Assembly (NCBI GenBank): GCA_033980235.1
Contig: CM067069.1
Span: 35,455,992 to 35,519,991 of the forward strand
Length of the DNA: 64,000 nucleotides
Direction: 5' to 3'
Source of the DNA: Diadema setosum
Lineage: Eukaryota; Echinodermata; Echinoidea; Diadematoida; Diadematidae
The notes under the pieces were generated by a model. It was not told where the DNA came from, did no database searches, and saw nothing but the letters and a program-made list of their open reading frames with translations. Positions 1 to 14,452 of the stretch are shown one piece after another. How positions within the stretch are numbered: the stretch's first letter is position 1; each line of letters opens with the position of its first letter. Both the position numbers and the translations under genes were made by a program.

Positions 1-880
1 CGGGGAATTTCCACTGCGCAACAATTTTAGCCAACTTCATGCGGGTTTAACTGTCATCTTTGGCCAAATTCTACTAGAATTAGCTGGTATCAGCTTTTTA
101 TGACACTTACCGTGTCAGAACTAGCGATATTAAATTCTAAATCCAATCCAATCCAATTATTGACACCAAATAATTGACAGCGCCGAACACTCGAGAATTC
201 TGTGTCCAGTTTGGCTGTCACGTGACATGACACGGCAACAGACGAAAAAGAAAAACAACCCCTAAATTATAGAAGTAATTAAAGAAGAAAACAAATATGT
301 GTTGCAGCATTGGAAATAGGACGCAATGTATCGATTGACATTTGAAGCTATATTGACACATCTGGCCCAGGTGTGTATTATTACACACACTTACCATGTC
401 TCCATGGCCTCACTGTGCAGTGATGGAAACAAAATACAATTTGTACACAATGGTGTTATTGTGCTGTTTACGCAGCTTTCTAACGTTGTTCAGGGATGAC
501 TGACCGAGAGAACCATGCACTGTGTCACTGTGCAGTATTTTGTGTCATATTGAAATTAAACTATTTTCTTTAAGCAGACAAATTTTCTTACGTCAATCTC
601 CATAGCTCTATGGCGATTTCCAGCTAGCATTGTATGTTTTACCAGCTTTGCATTTTTCCGTACTGTGCAATTTTTACTTGTGCACATCAAGTGAACAAAT
701 AGAGCAAAGTGTTCACCCATGCGTTAAGTTTCACTTTGTGTTTAGCTGCTACGTTTGAAGATACTAAGTTTCCTTTAATTTGATATATAACTTTTTTTTT
801 TAATTAAAGATATGAACATGAAAATGTGTTTCAATTTTTTTTTTTTTTAGGTGAGTATATATACATTAGATTCATATATC
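1..880. other. Intergenic, nothing recognised
   Basis: No ORF, RNA gene or clear repeat; only short CCAAT repeats near 147-158 and T runs near 787 and 835. Confidence 0.6.
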
Positions 881-1248
881 TTGAAAGTACTGTTTACCAT
901 TGGGAACAGTAATCTAAGAAAATGTTCGAGATATCACATTTCATGCATAATGTGTAGGTCAGTCGTATCACAAAACATCCTACCAAGTAAAAATTTCGCA
1001 ATAAAGCCTAAAACATAAAGAGAAATCACTATTTTTCTCACTAAACCATAACTGTAGACGGTTTAGTCTAGAAACATTTTCAATATAACTATTGTTCACA
1101 TTTGGTATGTTTAACAATACTTAACATTGATGATACTGATTCAAATTTTTACATTGGATATTTCTATCCCAAACTCATATTTTGAAGTATTTTGAAGCAC
1201 CAAAGCTAGGATTTTGTTTCATCTGCAAATGGTAAATAATGCCTTTAA
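881..1248. mobile_element. TTAA-type MITE, AGGTATTG family, copy 1
   Basis: About 75-80% similar by eye to 14453-14813. Ends near AGTACTGTTTACCATT and AATGGTAAATAATGCCT are inverted repeats; TTAA flanks the right side and TTGA the left. No ORF. Confidence 0.72.
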
Positions 1249-1788
1249 GATTTCACGTATTGGCTCCACGAATAAAACTAAAAAAAACAACCTGGTGATA
1301 CATTTCTGGCCAAAGTTTAAGTTTTTCGACTGGTATATAATTATATACAGATAGTTATAGATATTTCTGCAAGCACAGGAAGTGTGACAGATCAAATAAC
1401 TCATCGAATGACAGCAGAACGGACTGTTGTGATTGCAAAAAAAAAAAAATTCTCTTGGACAAAACAGAGAAAAGTAGTGTCGCCCATGACCCGCCGTCAG
1501 TGGCATACATGCGTCCGCAAACTTAATAAGGTTTGCACCCACGATGAATTGAGTGAACACTGTCTCATCACACGTACGTGTATAGGGTGAAAGAGAAGGT
1601 CTAGAGACGTGGTAAGAATATTTCTGACAATATTCTCTGTATGACCTTTACCAGATGCCTGGCGTCATGCACTCAAGTATCACCCAAGACACACACACAC
1701 AAAAAAAAAACAAAAACAACAACAACATATACATAGATTATGCACACACACGCACACACAAGGGCACAAAATACAAACAAAAATACAC

Positions 1789-1794
<6 letters not shown>

Positions 1795-1842
<48 letters not shown>
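1795..1842. repeat. (AT)n microsatellite
   Basis: Pure TA dinucleotides for nearly 50 bp, after a run of CA-rich sequence. Confidence 0.97.
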
Positions 1843-1844
<2 letters not shown>

Positions 1845-2056
1845 TAACATATTCTCCCATCCACTCTCATAAAGTGAATAAAGAAATAGGGAAAAGGTAA
1901 TATGACTATCTATTATTCTGCTTGCATCTTGAAAAGAAATAAAAAAAGAAGAGTAACTGATTGAAGAGGAATAAATTTTGGCAGATTGGTGACAAAGATA
2001 AGTGAGAGAAAATATAAAGTAAGAGAAAGAGAAAGCCAGAAGACAGGCAGATAGAT

Positions 2057-2162
2057 AGGAATATATACATCACATAGATGGCTCAGACTAGGAGACAAAT
2101 AGGAGAACAGGAATATACACATCACATAGATGGCTCAGACTAGGAGACAAATAGGAGAACAG
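2057..2162 (+). repeat. 52-bp tandem duplication
   Basis: AGGAATATATACATCACATA onward repeated once at a 52-bp offset with one or two changes (CACATAGATG at 2071 and 2123). Confidence 0.92.
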
Positions 2163-3699
2163 GTGTTCAATTTCCCCTGACTTTTCACCTGTAATATTTC
2201 TAAGATATTTTGACCTCTGCCATTCTTAGCTCTGATAGCTTTTGACCAACTAGCCTAACGCAGGGCAGAAGAGATAGATTATAGTGAGAGACGAATTCAA
2301 TGAGAAACAGAGAGAGATACAGAAAGGATGAAATTAATATAGATTCTGGTTTTTACTTTATGGTAGTAACGCGTAGATTTGTTTGCTACTTCATTCGTAT
2401 AATCAGTATAGCTTCTCTGTTACCGTGAGGAAACATGTGAAAAAACACATCAGGCCAACCGAGGGAAATAGTGCAATGCAATGTTATGTTATACTCTACC
2501 CACAACAGCATAGAGGTCGATTTCTATGATATAACGACCCGGAGGGGTGGGGAGATGGGGGGGGGGGGTAGTTTTATGGTTTAGGAGAGATGCCATTAGA
2601 ATCACCCAGTTTTTCTCTGTAGAAATGTTTGCATCGGCTTAGCAAAAGCTCAGATGTCCGCAATGCCATAGAAAAAATATTGACACAGTCACCATCATGT
2701 GAGAAAAAAACACACACACACACACAACACATTAGCGATGATAAAATCGAGAAATAATTACGACAAATTCCTTGAATTGGAGGTACCATGATTATCATGA
2801 CGATTATGATGATCAGAAACACCTTGACCGACAGATGATAGAATTATATTGGATATAATATCCGTCATAAAGACCAATTGCCATCATTGTATAAGCCATT
2901 GCAATATATGAAACAATTGAAAAATTAATAGAATAAGAAATTAAGTACAGCTCATGTACATGAAGGCGGTGAGAGAAAGTTTTCTTTTTTATTCAAGTTT
3001 TGATATGTCTGAAAGTGAGTTAAAATTCAGTGATCCTTTACTAACCATTCACTACGTAAATGCAGAAAACAAGTGAGTTAGAATTTGAGAATTCTTTACT
3101 AAACATTGACAACGTGAATGCAGAAAACATCTTTGTCACGTTCATGCATGGCTAGCTTAATTCATGTTTGTCTCAGTAGTCATTTGTTGGCAAACGACAT
3201 CAGCCATTTCGGGCAATATCCTCAATTATGCATTGAGATGCCTGCTTGCAAACATATGGCGAAGGCCCGAGGACAAAAGTGTCAACTTCCATGACGAAAT
3301 GGGTCGGGGAAAAAATGCTTCAGCTTCTCAAATTAGCTTCCAGTGTCCATTCTTCTTCTCTCGCTCCTTCTCTTCATCCTCACACTCAGCCTACTAACTC
3401 ATCTCATTCAATTGTAGTTTCAACCACTGAAGGACATTTGGGCGATAAATTGCTTCATTTATTCGGACGGTGGAGATGTGCAGTTAGAGGAGTGAGCCTG
3501 ATGTAATGCAATCTGAAAGATGCATTCTAATTTTCCTGTTTGTGCTCACTCACTGACCACGTTATTGTAACGAGACTTCACCTTAGTTTCAACAGAGACT
3601 GCGATATCAATAATGGCTACCAAATCAATTTGGCTTGATGTGGAAAAGTGGGCCTTTCTCCCTTTCATTCAGACTTATAATATGAACATCCGTTACGTG

Positions 3700-3995
3700 A
3701 TTCATATATTGTGTATGACTTTTTATTTATGTAGATATCACATCTTGTTTGTTTCTACTTGTTCATTTAATTTCTCTTCTTGTTGCTATTCTATTGTGTG
3801 ATTTTTATTTGCAATATTTGCTATTTGTAACAGGGCTCACCTTAAAAGCAGGCCCGAGGGCCCTGAATGTGACTATCCTGTTCACTTTTTCGATAAAATT
3901 GAATAAATGAATAAATGAATGAATGAATGAATGAATGAATAAATGAATAAATAAACAAACAAATGAATAAATAAATGAATAAATAAATAAAAAAT
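3700..3995 (+). mobile_element. CR1-like LINE 3' end with AATG tail
   Basis: CAGGGCTCACCTTAAAAGCA, then GGCCCGAGGGCCCTGAATG, then GAATAAATGAATAAATGAATG repeats to about 3995. GGGCTCACC, a GGCCC hairpin and a short tandem tail are typical of CR1/Jockey-group 3' ends. No coding part remains. Confidence 0.6.
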
Positions 3996-6060
3996 GAATA
4001 AATGTCTTAAAGATACGTCTTCATAAAGGTTACTTATTCCAATAAGATGTGTGGTTGTATGACAACTAGAAAACTTTTAATGTGGAATTGAGCACAACAT
4101 ACTTTCCGCAAAGTTATAATTAAATCATTATAAGCCAAATCATTAATCAGTGCATGGTAGACTTAAAGACAAAGAAATTCACGAAAAGTGTTCTCTAATG
4201 TTTTTTTTCTGTCATTTTCTATAACAAAGCCTCTGAAGTTACCACAAATATGACCCCTTAAAGATAGTACGTTTAATGGACACTGGTAACTACTTGGTAT
4301 TACCCAACGTGATTGTTACTTCCCTTCAAATTTTTTATAGTAATTTGAACATTGTACGTTCATAATGTAAGCATTTCGTGCGTTTCTACATTTTAGAACC
4401 ATTATGATATTCACTGTATTCCTGAAAATATATATTTACAGTCATGGCCAATATTAAGTGATATATTTGTTAAAGTTATGTTCTTACACTAGAGACAAAT
4501 CAGAGCCGCGTGGTTTTTTTTTTTTTTTTCTATAGCGATAATGTGTTTCTGTCTTGCTGCTGAAAAATTGCCCATTTGTCTTTACATTTTAATTGGTCAC
4601 GTCTCAGCCTAAGTATAACATATTTTCTTTCCCCTCCTGAATTCGTTGATGCGACTGTGTATGCGTATGCCGGAGGGAGGGGAGTTAGTAATGCTATGAT
4701 ATTCATCTCCAATGTTCCCCAGATATCATCCTAGGACGCTCTTGCTATACATGTATGTTACAACTGCACTGAGCCATGACAACTGATCCAATTGACTGTA
4801 CTTAGGCGATAGGTTACCCATACCGGCATGATCCTATTTACACGGTGTTCTGTGCCCCCGATTCAATGTCATTTCCAAACTCTGAACTGCGATCTTGTTA
4901 ATTACATTGCCGACTGAATTCGGAGGTGAGAGTGCATAAAAATGGAAACGTCTACTGCACCACAGACGAAGACAATGAATTTCCCATTGAAAGTGAAAAA
5001 AACAAACATAAAGAGTTGCAAGAGATGCATACAGTTACATACAAGGTTACACACAAGGCCAGTTACATACATTTGTCTCAAGTAAGAACCATGTTACTTA
5101 TTGCCTTTCCTCCTCCTTCTTCTTCTTCTTCTTCTTCCTTTTCTCGTCCGTTTCTTCTTCCTCCTCTTCCTTCCCTCCTCCTCCTCCCTCCCTCTCTCCG
5201 TCTCTCCCTCCCCCTCCTCCTCTTCCCCTCCACTTGCCCCCTTTCCCCCCTGACCACTCCACATCCTAAAAGATCGCCAAAACGACTTACCGTCCGGACT
5301 TATGTTAACCAGGTCAGAATAAATGACGTGTATGTATGTCTCTTAGATCCATACACCACGGGGAGTGATAAGAGAATGTCAATGGTTATTAATGATAAGA
5401 ATGCTCGTGTTATCACCATCACTCAGGGGCTGATTCGCTCCTCTCACTACGGAAAACGCCGCATTAAGGATAATGCCTGTAAGTTTGCATAAAGATAGAT
5501 ATTGCAGAGAATTAACAGTTAAGGTGGCTGTTGGTTTTTTACGGTTAGATTCGCTCATCTTCTTTTAATCTAATGTAGATATATATATTTTTTTATAATG
5601 GAATCAGTCCTCTGGTAAAGTAAAGGCGATTTTAGAGGCAGGAAAACAAGTTCAGAAAGAAATGTCTAAGAAAGACAAACAGCTTCTAGCAAAATGTCAT
5701 TTGAAAGTTGCAGAGACAGCTGAACGCAGATTACAGTAACACCTTCAGTTTTTAGCTTCTTCTGCAGACACATTGGCAGACACGCTGCCAGTCTCTCTCT
5801 CTGTCTTACAGGGAGACAAACTGCTCAGGGCTATATCAATCAAGGAAGGAAGTCTTTTGAGTCTTGTTTCCTTCCTGTGGTAGGCTAGCAGTCCACAATA
5901 CAGCTCCACGACATTCCTTCTCATTGAATTAATCAGTACGGTGTAGTTTGTTTTTATGAACTCTATTGATAGATGAACTTGGTTTGACAATGTGGTTCCT
6001 TATTACTACAGCTGTTGAGGTCGTGTTAATGGACTCATGCTGATACACTATTTGTGTGTG
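3996..6060. other. Intergenic, polypyrimidine tract
   Basis: No gene recognised. 5105-5260 is a strong C/T tract (TTCTTC then CTCCTCC units) that makes a spurious Ser/Pro/Leu-rich ORF. Confidence 0.55.
5599..5739 (+). other. Short coding-like open segment
   Basis: Open for 46 codons ending VAETAERRLQ and TAA: highly charged and helix-like (GKQVQKEMSKKDKQLLAK). No ATG start and no clear acceptor. Not recognised; may be an exon relic or chance. Confidence 0.15.
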
Positions 6061-6062
6061 CG

Positions 6063-6250
<188 letters not shown>

Positions 6251-8870
6251 TATATAATTCATGTAAGTATATGTATGCGTATTCATTATGTAAACATGCA
6301 ATATGCAATATGTATAAAAATTATAGTTGTACATATGCTTGCACACGCACACACATGTGTGTGTGTGTTGGGGGATACCTTCACGTATCAATCCACGTAC
6401 TTAACGAGAGACAAACTGACAAATGGACAGACAGACACACAAGGCATATTTTGATGCTCGATTTTGTGTGTCACAAGATTCTTTTACATAACAGTACGAC
6501 GTCATGTGTATTTTATAGGCAATTACTATTGCTGAAGTGTAACTTCCACATTTGAAAACATTTGCTCTGATAGAAACTCACAATAATTTTTGTTTAAAAT
6601 GTGAGATTTGACTAATTTATTAAAAAGGAAGGGAGGGAGCATTACGAAAAAGGGAAGTAGGTTCATTGCCCATGAAACATAAACGGACATTCAGTGACTC
6701 TCGTATGAACATTGATATAGTCATTGCTATTTTTAGATTATATTTTGAATGATTTTTCGCTGTTACTTTCTTTTTTTGTGTGTCATTCAGACGCACTCTG
6801 GTCAAAAATCAGTATGTAGTTGTTGAAACTAGCTCTCCCATTTCTCATCCCATTCAAAGCTGCTGTTACCATGCAACGTCTTTCCGGTGTACGTCAGGAT
6901 GTACTTACCGTAGTGTGTAAAACAATACATCACCGTTTGATAGCTGCGTGTCGTCTTTCTCCTGTTATAGAAGCAATGTAATTATCACTTGAAAATCATA
7001 ACTATCAAAGTTCACGCAACATCTTAAACCGGATGACATTTTCCCTCTCTTTCGACAATAAGTTGCATCATGATTATCAGACCAGCAATGCTGTGCCCTT
7101 ACAAATTTCTCTCCCTCTTCCCCCTAACACCAAACTGAAAGTTATTTCATTTTACTAGACATTGATAGGTCCCCCAGACTGATGGCGCGAGTTTATCTCA
7201 TTGTTTGCAAGTCTGTAGAATGAGGCCAAAAATGTAAGTTCACTAACTCTGAATATTGTTAGCGGACATATGGAATTTTCTTTCAGGATTCGGTGTTGCT
7301 TTGTCTATAATGTTTCTCTTCTGCTTTTTTCTCTCTATTTCGCTGTCATGTTTCTCCCTCTCCATCTCTCTTTCTCTTAATCTTTCGAATTCTTCCACTA
7401 CCTCCCCCCCCTCTCCCTTTCTGTGCTCAGCTTTCTCTGAGACACAGTTTATCCTTAAGCCAGGAACAAGTTTTTGCTATTATCTTCATTAGATACGCAA
7501 GACCTTCGCATCTGTACGATAGCTTTCCAAGTGGAATTCATCAACTTGTATGTACCCCTGTATACAGTTCAATTCCTCTGCAATGGTCTAAAATGTTCGT
7601 GTTCGCAGATTCTTGGTAAAGGAATTGGTAGGTGGGGTTCCAAAGAGCTTCGGCCATGGACTGTGTTAACCAGTCGTTCGTGTTCTTGGGAGCCATTGAA
7701 AGAAACGAAATAACAGTCAAACCTGGTTCTTGCGTATTCTAGTCATGTAAAGGTTTCGTTCATCCTCTTCATTTTACACGAATAGGGATTGGTATAGCCC
7801 AGTTCAGTTCACTTCAGTTGAGTTCAGTTTATTTCTGCTTTCCGTTTTCATCACAATGTATTAAAAAAATGACGATATGTTCTAAAACATATGAATTGTT
7901 CAAACGAATTATGGGGTATGATTGTATAAAGAAATGTATGGGGGAAAAACATGCACCGAGCATGTCTACGTCTCGACGTAGTCACTGTCGGGCCAGTCGC
8001 TGCCAAGAATCCAAACATAATTTCATGGACGCTGTTTACCTTAAGACATCATTGTATCAGAACCGAATTGCTATTTTCATTAGTGACAGCCTGAATACTA
8101 TAAGGTTATGATTATAAAAAATGACAATGTAAACAGAGAGAGAATGTAAACGGTTAATTTAGAATTTTCTGGGAATGTGATGTGGGTGTGTATGTGACAT
8201 TGCGATATGGTTATATGAAATATTTTGTGTATGAAGTGTGTGTAAGTGTGACTCGAGCGTGAACAGCAGGCGCGCGCGCGCGCGTGTGTGTATGAGTGGG
8301 AGTCTACAAGAAAAAAAAATTGCTTTCTATAAATTCCTTTTTAGATAATAATAAATGAATGTGATTTTAAATGTTATATGTTATATTTTATGTTATTATG
8401 TTATATGTTATTATGTTATATGTTACATATTGCGAATTTCAGGCTGTATTGATATTGCTAAATTCTTTGTGCTCTTATTTACCGCATACACATACAGTTC
8501 CTGTTCCCTATGAATTGTCTGCATATTTCCCAACGAACAAATTGTTGTCAATTGGTTATCCGCTATTGCAATTAATTTTTCTAGTTATTAGCTATTCAAA
8601 AACATGATTATTTCATTCATTAAATCAGAGCCCGATATGCCTCAGTTCTTGCTAGTGAAGCGTTACACAACTGCTCACGCTATACACCAATTATTGTTCA
8701 AACACATTTCCATTCATTTCACAAGCAAGCAATTAAGGCTAAATATACACCCGACCGGTGGCAATCAATTATTCATCTCACCCATTTTTTCCCTTTCTTT
8801 CTCCCTCTGACTGACTCTTATTTCTTTGTCACTTCTGATCTGTCGTTCAATCTACTCTTCTTTCATTCAT
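6251..8870. other. Intergenic, nothing recognised
   Basis: Only simple sequence: GT/CA patches near 6340-6370, CG/TG repeats at 8271-8292, TTATGTTATATG repeats at 8370-8430. No gene or mobile element identified. Confidence 0.55.
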
Positions 8871-8873
8871 TTT

Positions 8874-8929
8874 TCTTTCTTTCTTTCTTTCTTTCTTTCT
8901 TTTTTTCTTTCTTTCTTTCTTTCTTTCCA
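8874..8929. repeat. (CTTT)n microsatellite
   Basis: TTTCTTTCTTTC units with one T-rich break. Confidence 0.95.
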
Positions 8930-10752
8930 GCTTCCATCTGATTCACTCTCAGTCTTTTAGTCCGTCTCTCTCTCTCGTTTTTCTTTCACTTTGTTTTTAC
9001 ACTATTATTCACTAAATCTTTAAGAATTGAGTACGTCATTACATTACGTTAGCAACAAGCTGAAACGTCCCTATCATATTCAAATGAGTAAACGCTGTAT
9101 TTCACATCTCGTTGGACATGAGTATGACTCATCTGCTAAAGGTGACATTCTTAGTTGAATTTAGAAGTTTATAGGCCAGTTAATAAATTTTGATTTGTCA
9201 TGAAGACCTCTGGCAACGTCTGGGGAAGTCTTGACCGAGCTAAGTTGATGTCACTAAACACATAAGCAAAAGACATGAATTTCAGTGTTGAAGCACCCAC
9301 CATGATTTCCCTGGCCAGACTTCGAATACCAAAATGAAAAATCTATTCTCATGAATGAGAATGATCAACGTCCCGAGACAGTATTGTCAAATCATATAGC
9401 AGCCAAAACTGCATAGCCAAAATCGTATATGCTGTCATATTGATTGCGCTTTGTGCACAAGGAAACATACAAGGTAATGCTCCGTCAATATCATAACGCC
9501 TCTAAAGCTTGGGATATTTATCCACGTCATCAGGGCAATAGGCTGTATGTCCCCATCATGTAACATGCTTTTCATCCAAACCGAACGCAATACATATTAC
9601 ATAACTCTAGGTGTTGCTCAGTCGGGCAAGCCTGAGGCAAAGGGTGGGTTTGTGAAGAGTTATCGTGAAGTAGATATCAGTATGCATGAGATTCAGACGC
9701 TCGAGTATTTTTTGTTCAAGTCAGGGGGTGTTGAGAATATCCAGTTAAGTGCGCGTTACTTCCCTCCATCGAGACAGGTCAACGTTTTCCCCTTCCATGC
9801 GGGTGTGAGATTTAATTACAATCAGGCAGCGTGGACCATTTCGCCAGCAGGGCTTTTCTAAACTCTCCACCGAATGATAATTTCAATATGGTGCACTGAT
9901 TGTACTCTTTGCTGTGGGACGATCAAGTTCACATTTATACACGATGTCTAAGCTATATATATAAATCCGGTACATTTTCATCAATTTTAGATAAACAGCT
10001 GACATTAAATCTGCTGAAAAACAAAGAAAATAATTAAAAAGTATATGATACTTCTATACTTCTATAAGTACCTTCAAAAATATCTGATGATGATGTCACT
10101 TTAAAGGAAATGAAAAATGTATTTATCTCTCTTTGCATTCAGACTCCTCACACACACGTATATGTGTCTATGTGTTTGTGTGTGTGTCTGTGTGTGACAA
10201 ACTTTTGGTTGGCATGACATTCAATCTTTTTTTCCTCACATTGTGTTAACAAAAGACAACAAGCAATTGATAAAGATTACACAGTACACCCGTCATCTAT
10301 TGTAGACATCAAAGGAAAAAAATGTGTGTAGTTGCCTGGCATTCAGTAGTTTACCATCTAATACCGATAGCACGTATAGGGGATAGGGGTTCTTTCAGGT
10401 ATCGGAATATTTTCATGAAATACCCAGAGCACTTAAGACATTTATGACAAGTTTAATCAGTTATTCAGAAGTTATTTTCTTGTGCTATATTCCGAAAGAT
10501 ATGTCTTCCCTATTAAGTACTAATGATGGATATAGGTGAATACAGATGGCCGTATAGAAAAATGCGTTTAAGAGATTTACCGATACACAATAATATAGCC
10601 TTGTCAAAACTTGTGGTTCGAGCATAGTGTTTTTGAAGTTGATACAACACAACATTTAGTGAGATTGGAATGTTCGTTAAGTTTGTTCTGCATGCTTTGC
10701 TTTGAAACCATCGGCATGCAGAGTGTTGAATAGAGTTAACGTTATACTGTTT
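8930..10752. other. Intergenic, one unrecognised ORF
   Basis: An open frame at 9547-9861 (104 codons, plus) was inspected; composition is unremarkable, no domain, no splice context. Otherwise short CA/GT patches near 10150-10200. Confidence 0.5.
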
Positions 10753-11077
10753 GGCCCGAATTCACGAAGGTGGTACAAATGAAACCATGGTTTAAACCAT
10801 GGACAAAAACCATGGAGCGCCGAGTGTCGCACGGAATATTTCGTTACGAAATTGGTCATTTCGTCGACAAAATGACCGTTTGTTAATGAAATTATCATTT
10901 CGTGGACGAAATGTTCATTTAGTTACAAAATGTTGTCATTTCGTTACAAAATAATCATTTCATCGACGAAATGACTGATTTCGTAACGAAATATTTCATG
11001 CGACACTTGGCGCTCCATGGTTTTTGTCCATGGTTTAAACCATGGTTTCATTTGTACCACCTTCGTGAATTCGGGCC
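10753..11077. mobile_element. Near-perfect foldback MITE with CGAAATG repeats
   Basis: 325 bp. Left arm GGCCCGAATTCACGAAGGTG, right arm CACCTTCGTGAATTCGGGCC. Inside lie ACCATGGTTTAAACCATGG palindromes and GCGCC, then a core of alternating ATTTCGT and ACGAAAT words. Almost the entire element can fold into one hairpin. TTT occurs on both sides, a possible short target duplication. No ORF. Confidence 0.85.
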
Positions 11078-14000
11078 TTTGAGTTTATTGTGACAGTAGA
11101 GTGGTTTCCAAGAAAACTTCTTATGAAATATCTACAAGATCCCTAGTAGAATTCCAATGTATCTATGGATTTCTCATAACACAGGAGAATGGATATTACA
11201 AAGAGATTATGACTGCATCAAGAATGTGCTTAAGAGATATTACAAGCGGTGATACAGTCAGCGCATTTGAAGTGAACACAAAATAAGATATTCCGCCGTT
11301 ATGAATTCCTTTACTTACTCAAGACAACACAGTAGCACTTACTGCTTGCCCCAAAGGCCAATGCATATATAATGTACAACTTTCCAGGGTATATGCAATC
11401 ACAGATTGCAGCCATGGTGTCGTTACGTATTCATTGTGGGAATAAAACGTTTTTACCACGAGTGGAGTTAATACCGTAATGGACAGAGAGCGGGAGATTG
11501 ATCAGCCCAAGTGATCGCTATGATGCTGGTGACCCGTCCTTTTGATGGCGCACAGGAGAGATGTGGTTGAACCACATTTCCAATCCCATAGGTGTGGTGC
11601 AGGCCAAATACTTTGTATCAGTGTTATGATATCACACAGATATTTTCATTGTTATTGTGTGTTGGTAATGTGCTTAAGTGTTAGTGCGACAGTGTGTTAA
11701 TTTGGTAATGTTCATCATGAGGAGTGGCATATAGCTTGAGGTTCTCATGCTTCTATGCCCTCTACACTCACTGAAACACCACGGAACTTGCTCTCACAAA
11801 ACCATGTGGCCCCAGTAAAGGGTTAAAAATGTTCATGAATGAATGATAGTGACAATGCTTAGATCAGTAACCATTTTCTACAAGATGGACAGCAAAATTC
11901 ATAATTTTCTTTATTTTGTGACCAACATCATTTCTTTGAAATGTTTCTAGTTTATTGCTTAAATATCCCAATGAATTCAACATAAGGCACCATTGCTGTA
12001 GTGACGAATTTTACTCGACCAACGTGTAATGCAGCTACCCATTCCACAGAGTACGACCATCATAACGAGCGTTACTAACTATAATGACCAACGCCATTGT
12101 AAATATTTCAAGAGAATCGTGTGCGTGCGTGGAATTGCCACCAGAATGTCGAAACATCTCTTGTTTATTTTGTTGTTTTTGCTTCCAGCTCATCTTTTGT
12201 CACTTCCTTTATTTCTTTCGATGTGTCTCTTCATTTTTTCTCCCCCTTGTCCATTTTGTAGTTGTTTTGTAGCAGCCAAAAGATTAGCTGCACATTGTGG
12301 TACTGTTGTCAAATGATATCACAAATTAGTATCATATCTGAGGACTTTCGATGATTACATCCTGAACATCATTCTGAGAAATTCGTGTCATATTTTATGC
12401 ATAATTGTCAGAAATGAGGACAAATTTAAAAACACATAACCGCATAGACACACGACACACACACATACGCACATAACACGTTATTAATCGCGCTTGAGAT
12501 AACTGGTCTTTTATATACGAGAGAGGTATAGGGAGTGAGAGATATGGTGGAAAAGAGGAAGATTAATGGAGCGGGGAAGATTTCTTTTTCATCATTCAGT
12601 GACATTTTCGCGCTGCATTTCATCTTGAATTCACCATATTAAGCAGACCTCAAACCACTATTATGTACTCAGACATGATGTTGGCCATCTGAAAGATACT
12701 GATGATTCTTGTGGATTGCATACGTTGTGGCAGTCTACTCTATGAACTAGGCTCCTTCTGTCATTTTGAAGTTTCGAATGTTAACCGTAGCATTTAATTC
12801 TCTATAGCAGTGGGACAAAAAAAAATTGATAAGATTTTTGACTTTGCCTACATTCAATATCCGTAATGACGGCTGCACTGTATCGCATTCAATAAAACGA
12901 GGGGAAGGGGGAGAATCACTGTCTTTGTGCCGTTAGTTTAGTGTGTACACAGGACTGGATAACGGTTACTCTGCGTGCAAGCTGTATGAATAACCTTTAT
13001 AATATGAATAAATCAAGCCAATCAGTTTCCCCTGCTGATTTATTATACTCCTGTGACGTGAAAGTGCAGGCTGTAAAAAAGGGGCATTAGCACATTGGTA
13101 TAGTATGGTCTACCTGACCGACACCACAACTCGGCCACCGAATAATACAGACACGTGTTTTGCGTGTGTTGATATGCGTTGTAGAGTGGGCATTCCAGGA
13201 GGGACTCCTGGAGTCGAAGGAGGAGGAAGGAGAAGGAGGAGGAGGAGGAGGAGGAGGAGAGGGGTAGGGGAATGGGGTGGGGGTGGGGGTCGGGAAGCTT
13301 GGGGGGGGGGCTTACGTTTGTGCATAATGAGCTTTTTCGAATGTCGCATGAAATGAATTTATGCTGCAGGCGATACATGCATTTCATTTCACAGTCAGCC
13401 ATCAATCAAAGGATGCGACACAGACTTGCAAAACATCATTAAGGGAAAAATTTGAGTGCGGTTCACGCTTCATATAATATCCTACCGTCCAGGGCACTAA
13501 TGTGACTAATGTAATGCCAGCACATGACTGGTACACGCGAAGCTAGAAATCATACTACATCAAGTTGGTATAACAATTGAATACCTGACAGAAATGAGAA
13601 TCGTGGGTTTTTTTTATTATCATTTTTATTGGGGATTGGGGACGGATTGCCAAAGCAGGAAGTGAGTTTCCCCGCAGGCTGATGCCAATAGTCACGTTAA
13701 AATATAGACATTATGCTGATTAAGAGCGATGTGCATGCACTAAATCGCTATCTCTTTACTTTTCTCTACGTTTGACTCGGTTGAATGCCACATCATGTTT
13801 AATATGGCGTTAGAAAAAAGAAGACACACAAACACCTGAAGAAGTCTTAGCAAAATTAGACGTAAAATCAGAAAGTTTAACATGTTTTTCACGAAACATT
13901 GATATTCTTGGCAACCTCCTAAAATCAGCTTCAATGAGGTGACGTTCCAACATGTCTTTTTTAAACTATTCACGACTCTACCTCTTTTAGACGTGAAATC

Positions 14001-14452
14001 AGTTAAAAACTTGAATGATTCATTGGGATGACGTCATCCAATTTGCACATAGAATGTAGATATAGAGACCAATATTGCCGTTCCAAAAAAGCTGACAATT
14101 TAAACTTAGTACTAGCTTCATATTTGATACATAGTTTATAGTTTTGATAAAAATTTGTTTGCATTAACTTTAAGAATGTTAACTTTGAGTAGCACTACAC
14201 GTATTAAAATTCAAATGGTGAACCTTAAAATAAAAATGCATTAATTTCGAAGGGCGATTTTGAATTTAGCTTCGTGGATTTAACTGTAAACGATGTGACT
14301 CAATTCAGTATTATAGATATCATTACAATCACCCTAAGCGCAAAAACGCAAATCAAATCTTAAGGTGCTAAAACGATTATGAAGACCATTGGGAATCATT
14401 TAATAAACTATTTTTTAATTAAAGAATTACTAACTGATGTACTTGGTCGGTA
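11078..14452. other. Intergenic, GGA-rich tract
   Basis: No gene recognised. 13218-13262 is a (GGA)n tract followed by GGGGT and a G run near 13300. 11460-11840 may be the 3' end of an old retroelement (ends TTCATGAATGAATGATAG), not confirmed. Confidence 0.5.

Larger units (their letters stand above)
1249..3699. other. Intergenic with simple repeats
   Basis: Holds CA and TA microsatellites (1685-1842), a 52-bp tandem duplication (2057-2162) and a 9-13 base G run near 2560. No gene recognised. Confidence 0.6.

Noticed and set aside
4926..5492. 188-codon plus-strand ORF
   Set aside because: Its centre is a translated C/T tract and the rest shows no domain or repeat homology.
9547..9861. 104-codon plus-strand ORF as a gene
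   Set aside because: No recognisable domain, signal or splice context; length is within chance expectation for this much sequence.
13105..13405. Arg/Gly-rich and Leu/Pro-rich ORFs
   Set aside because: Products of the GGA tract on both strands.
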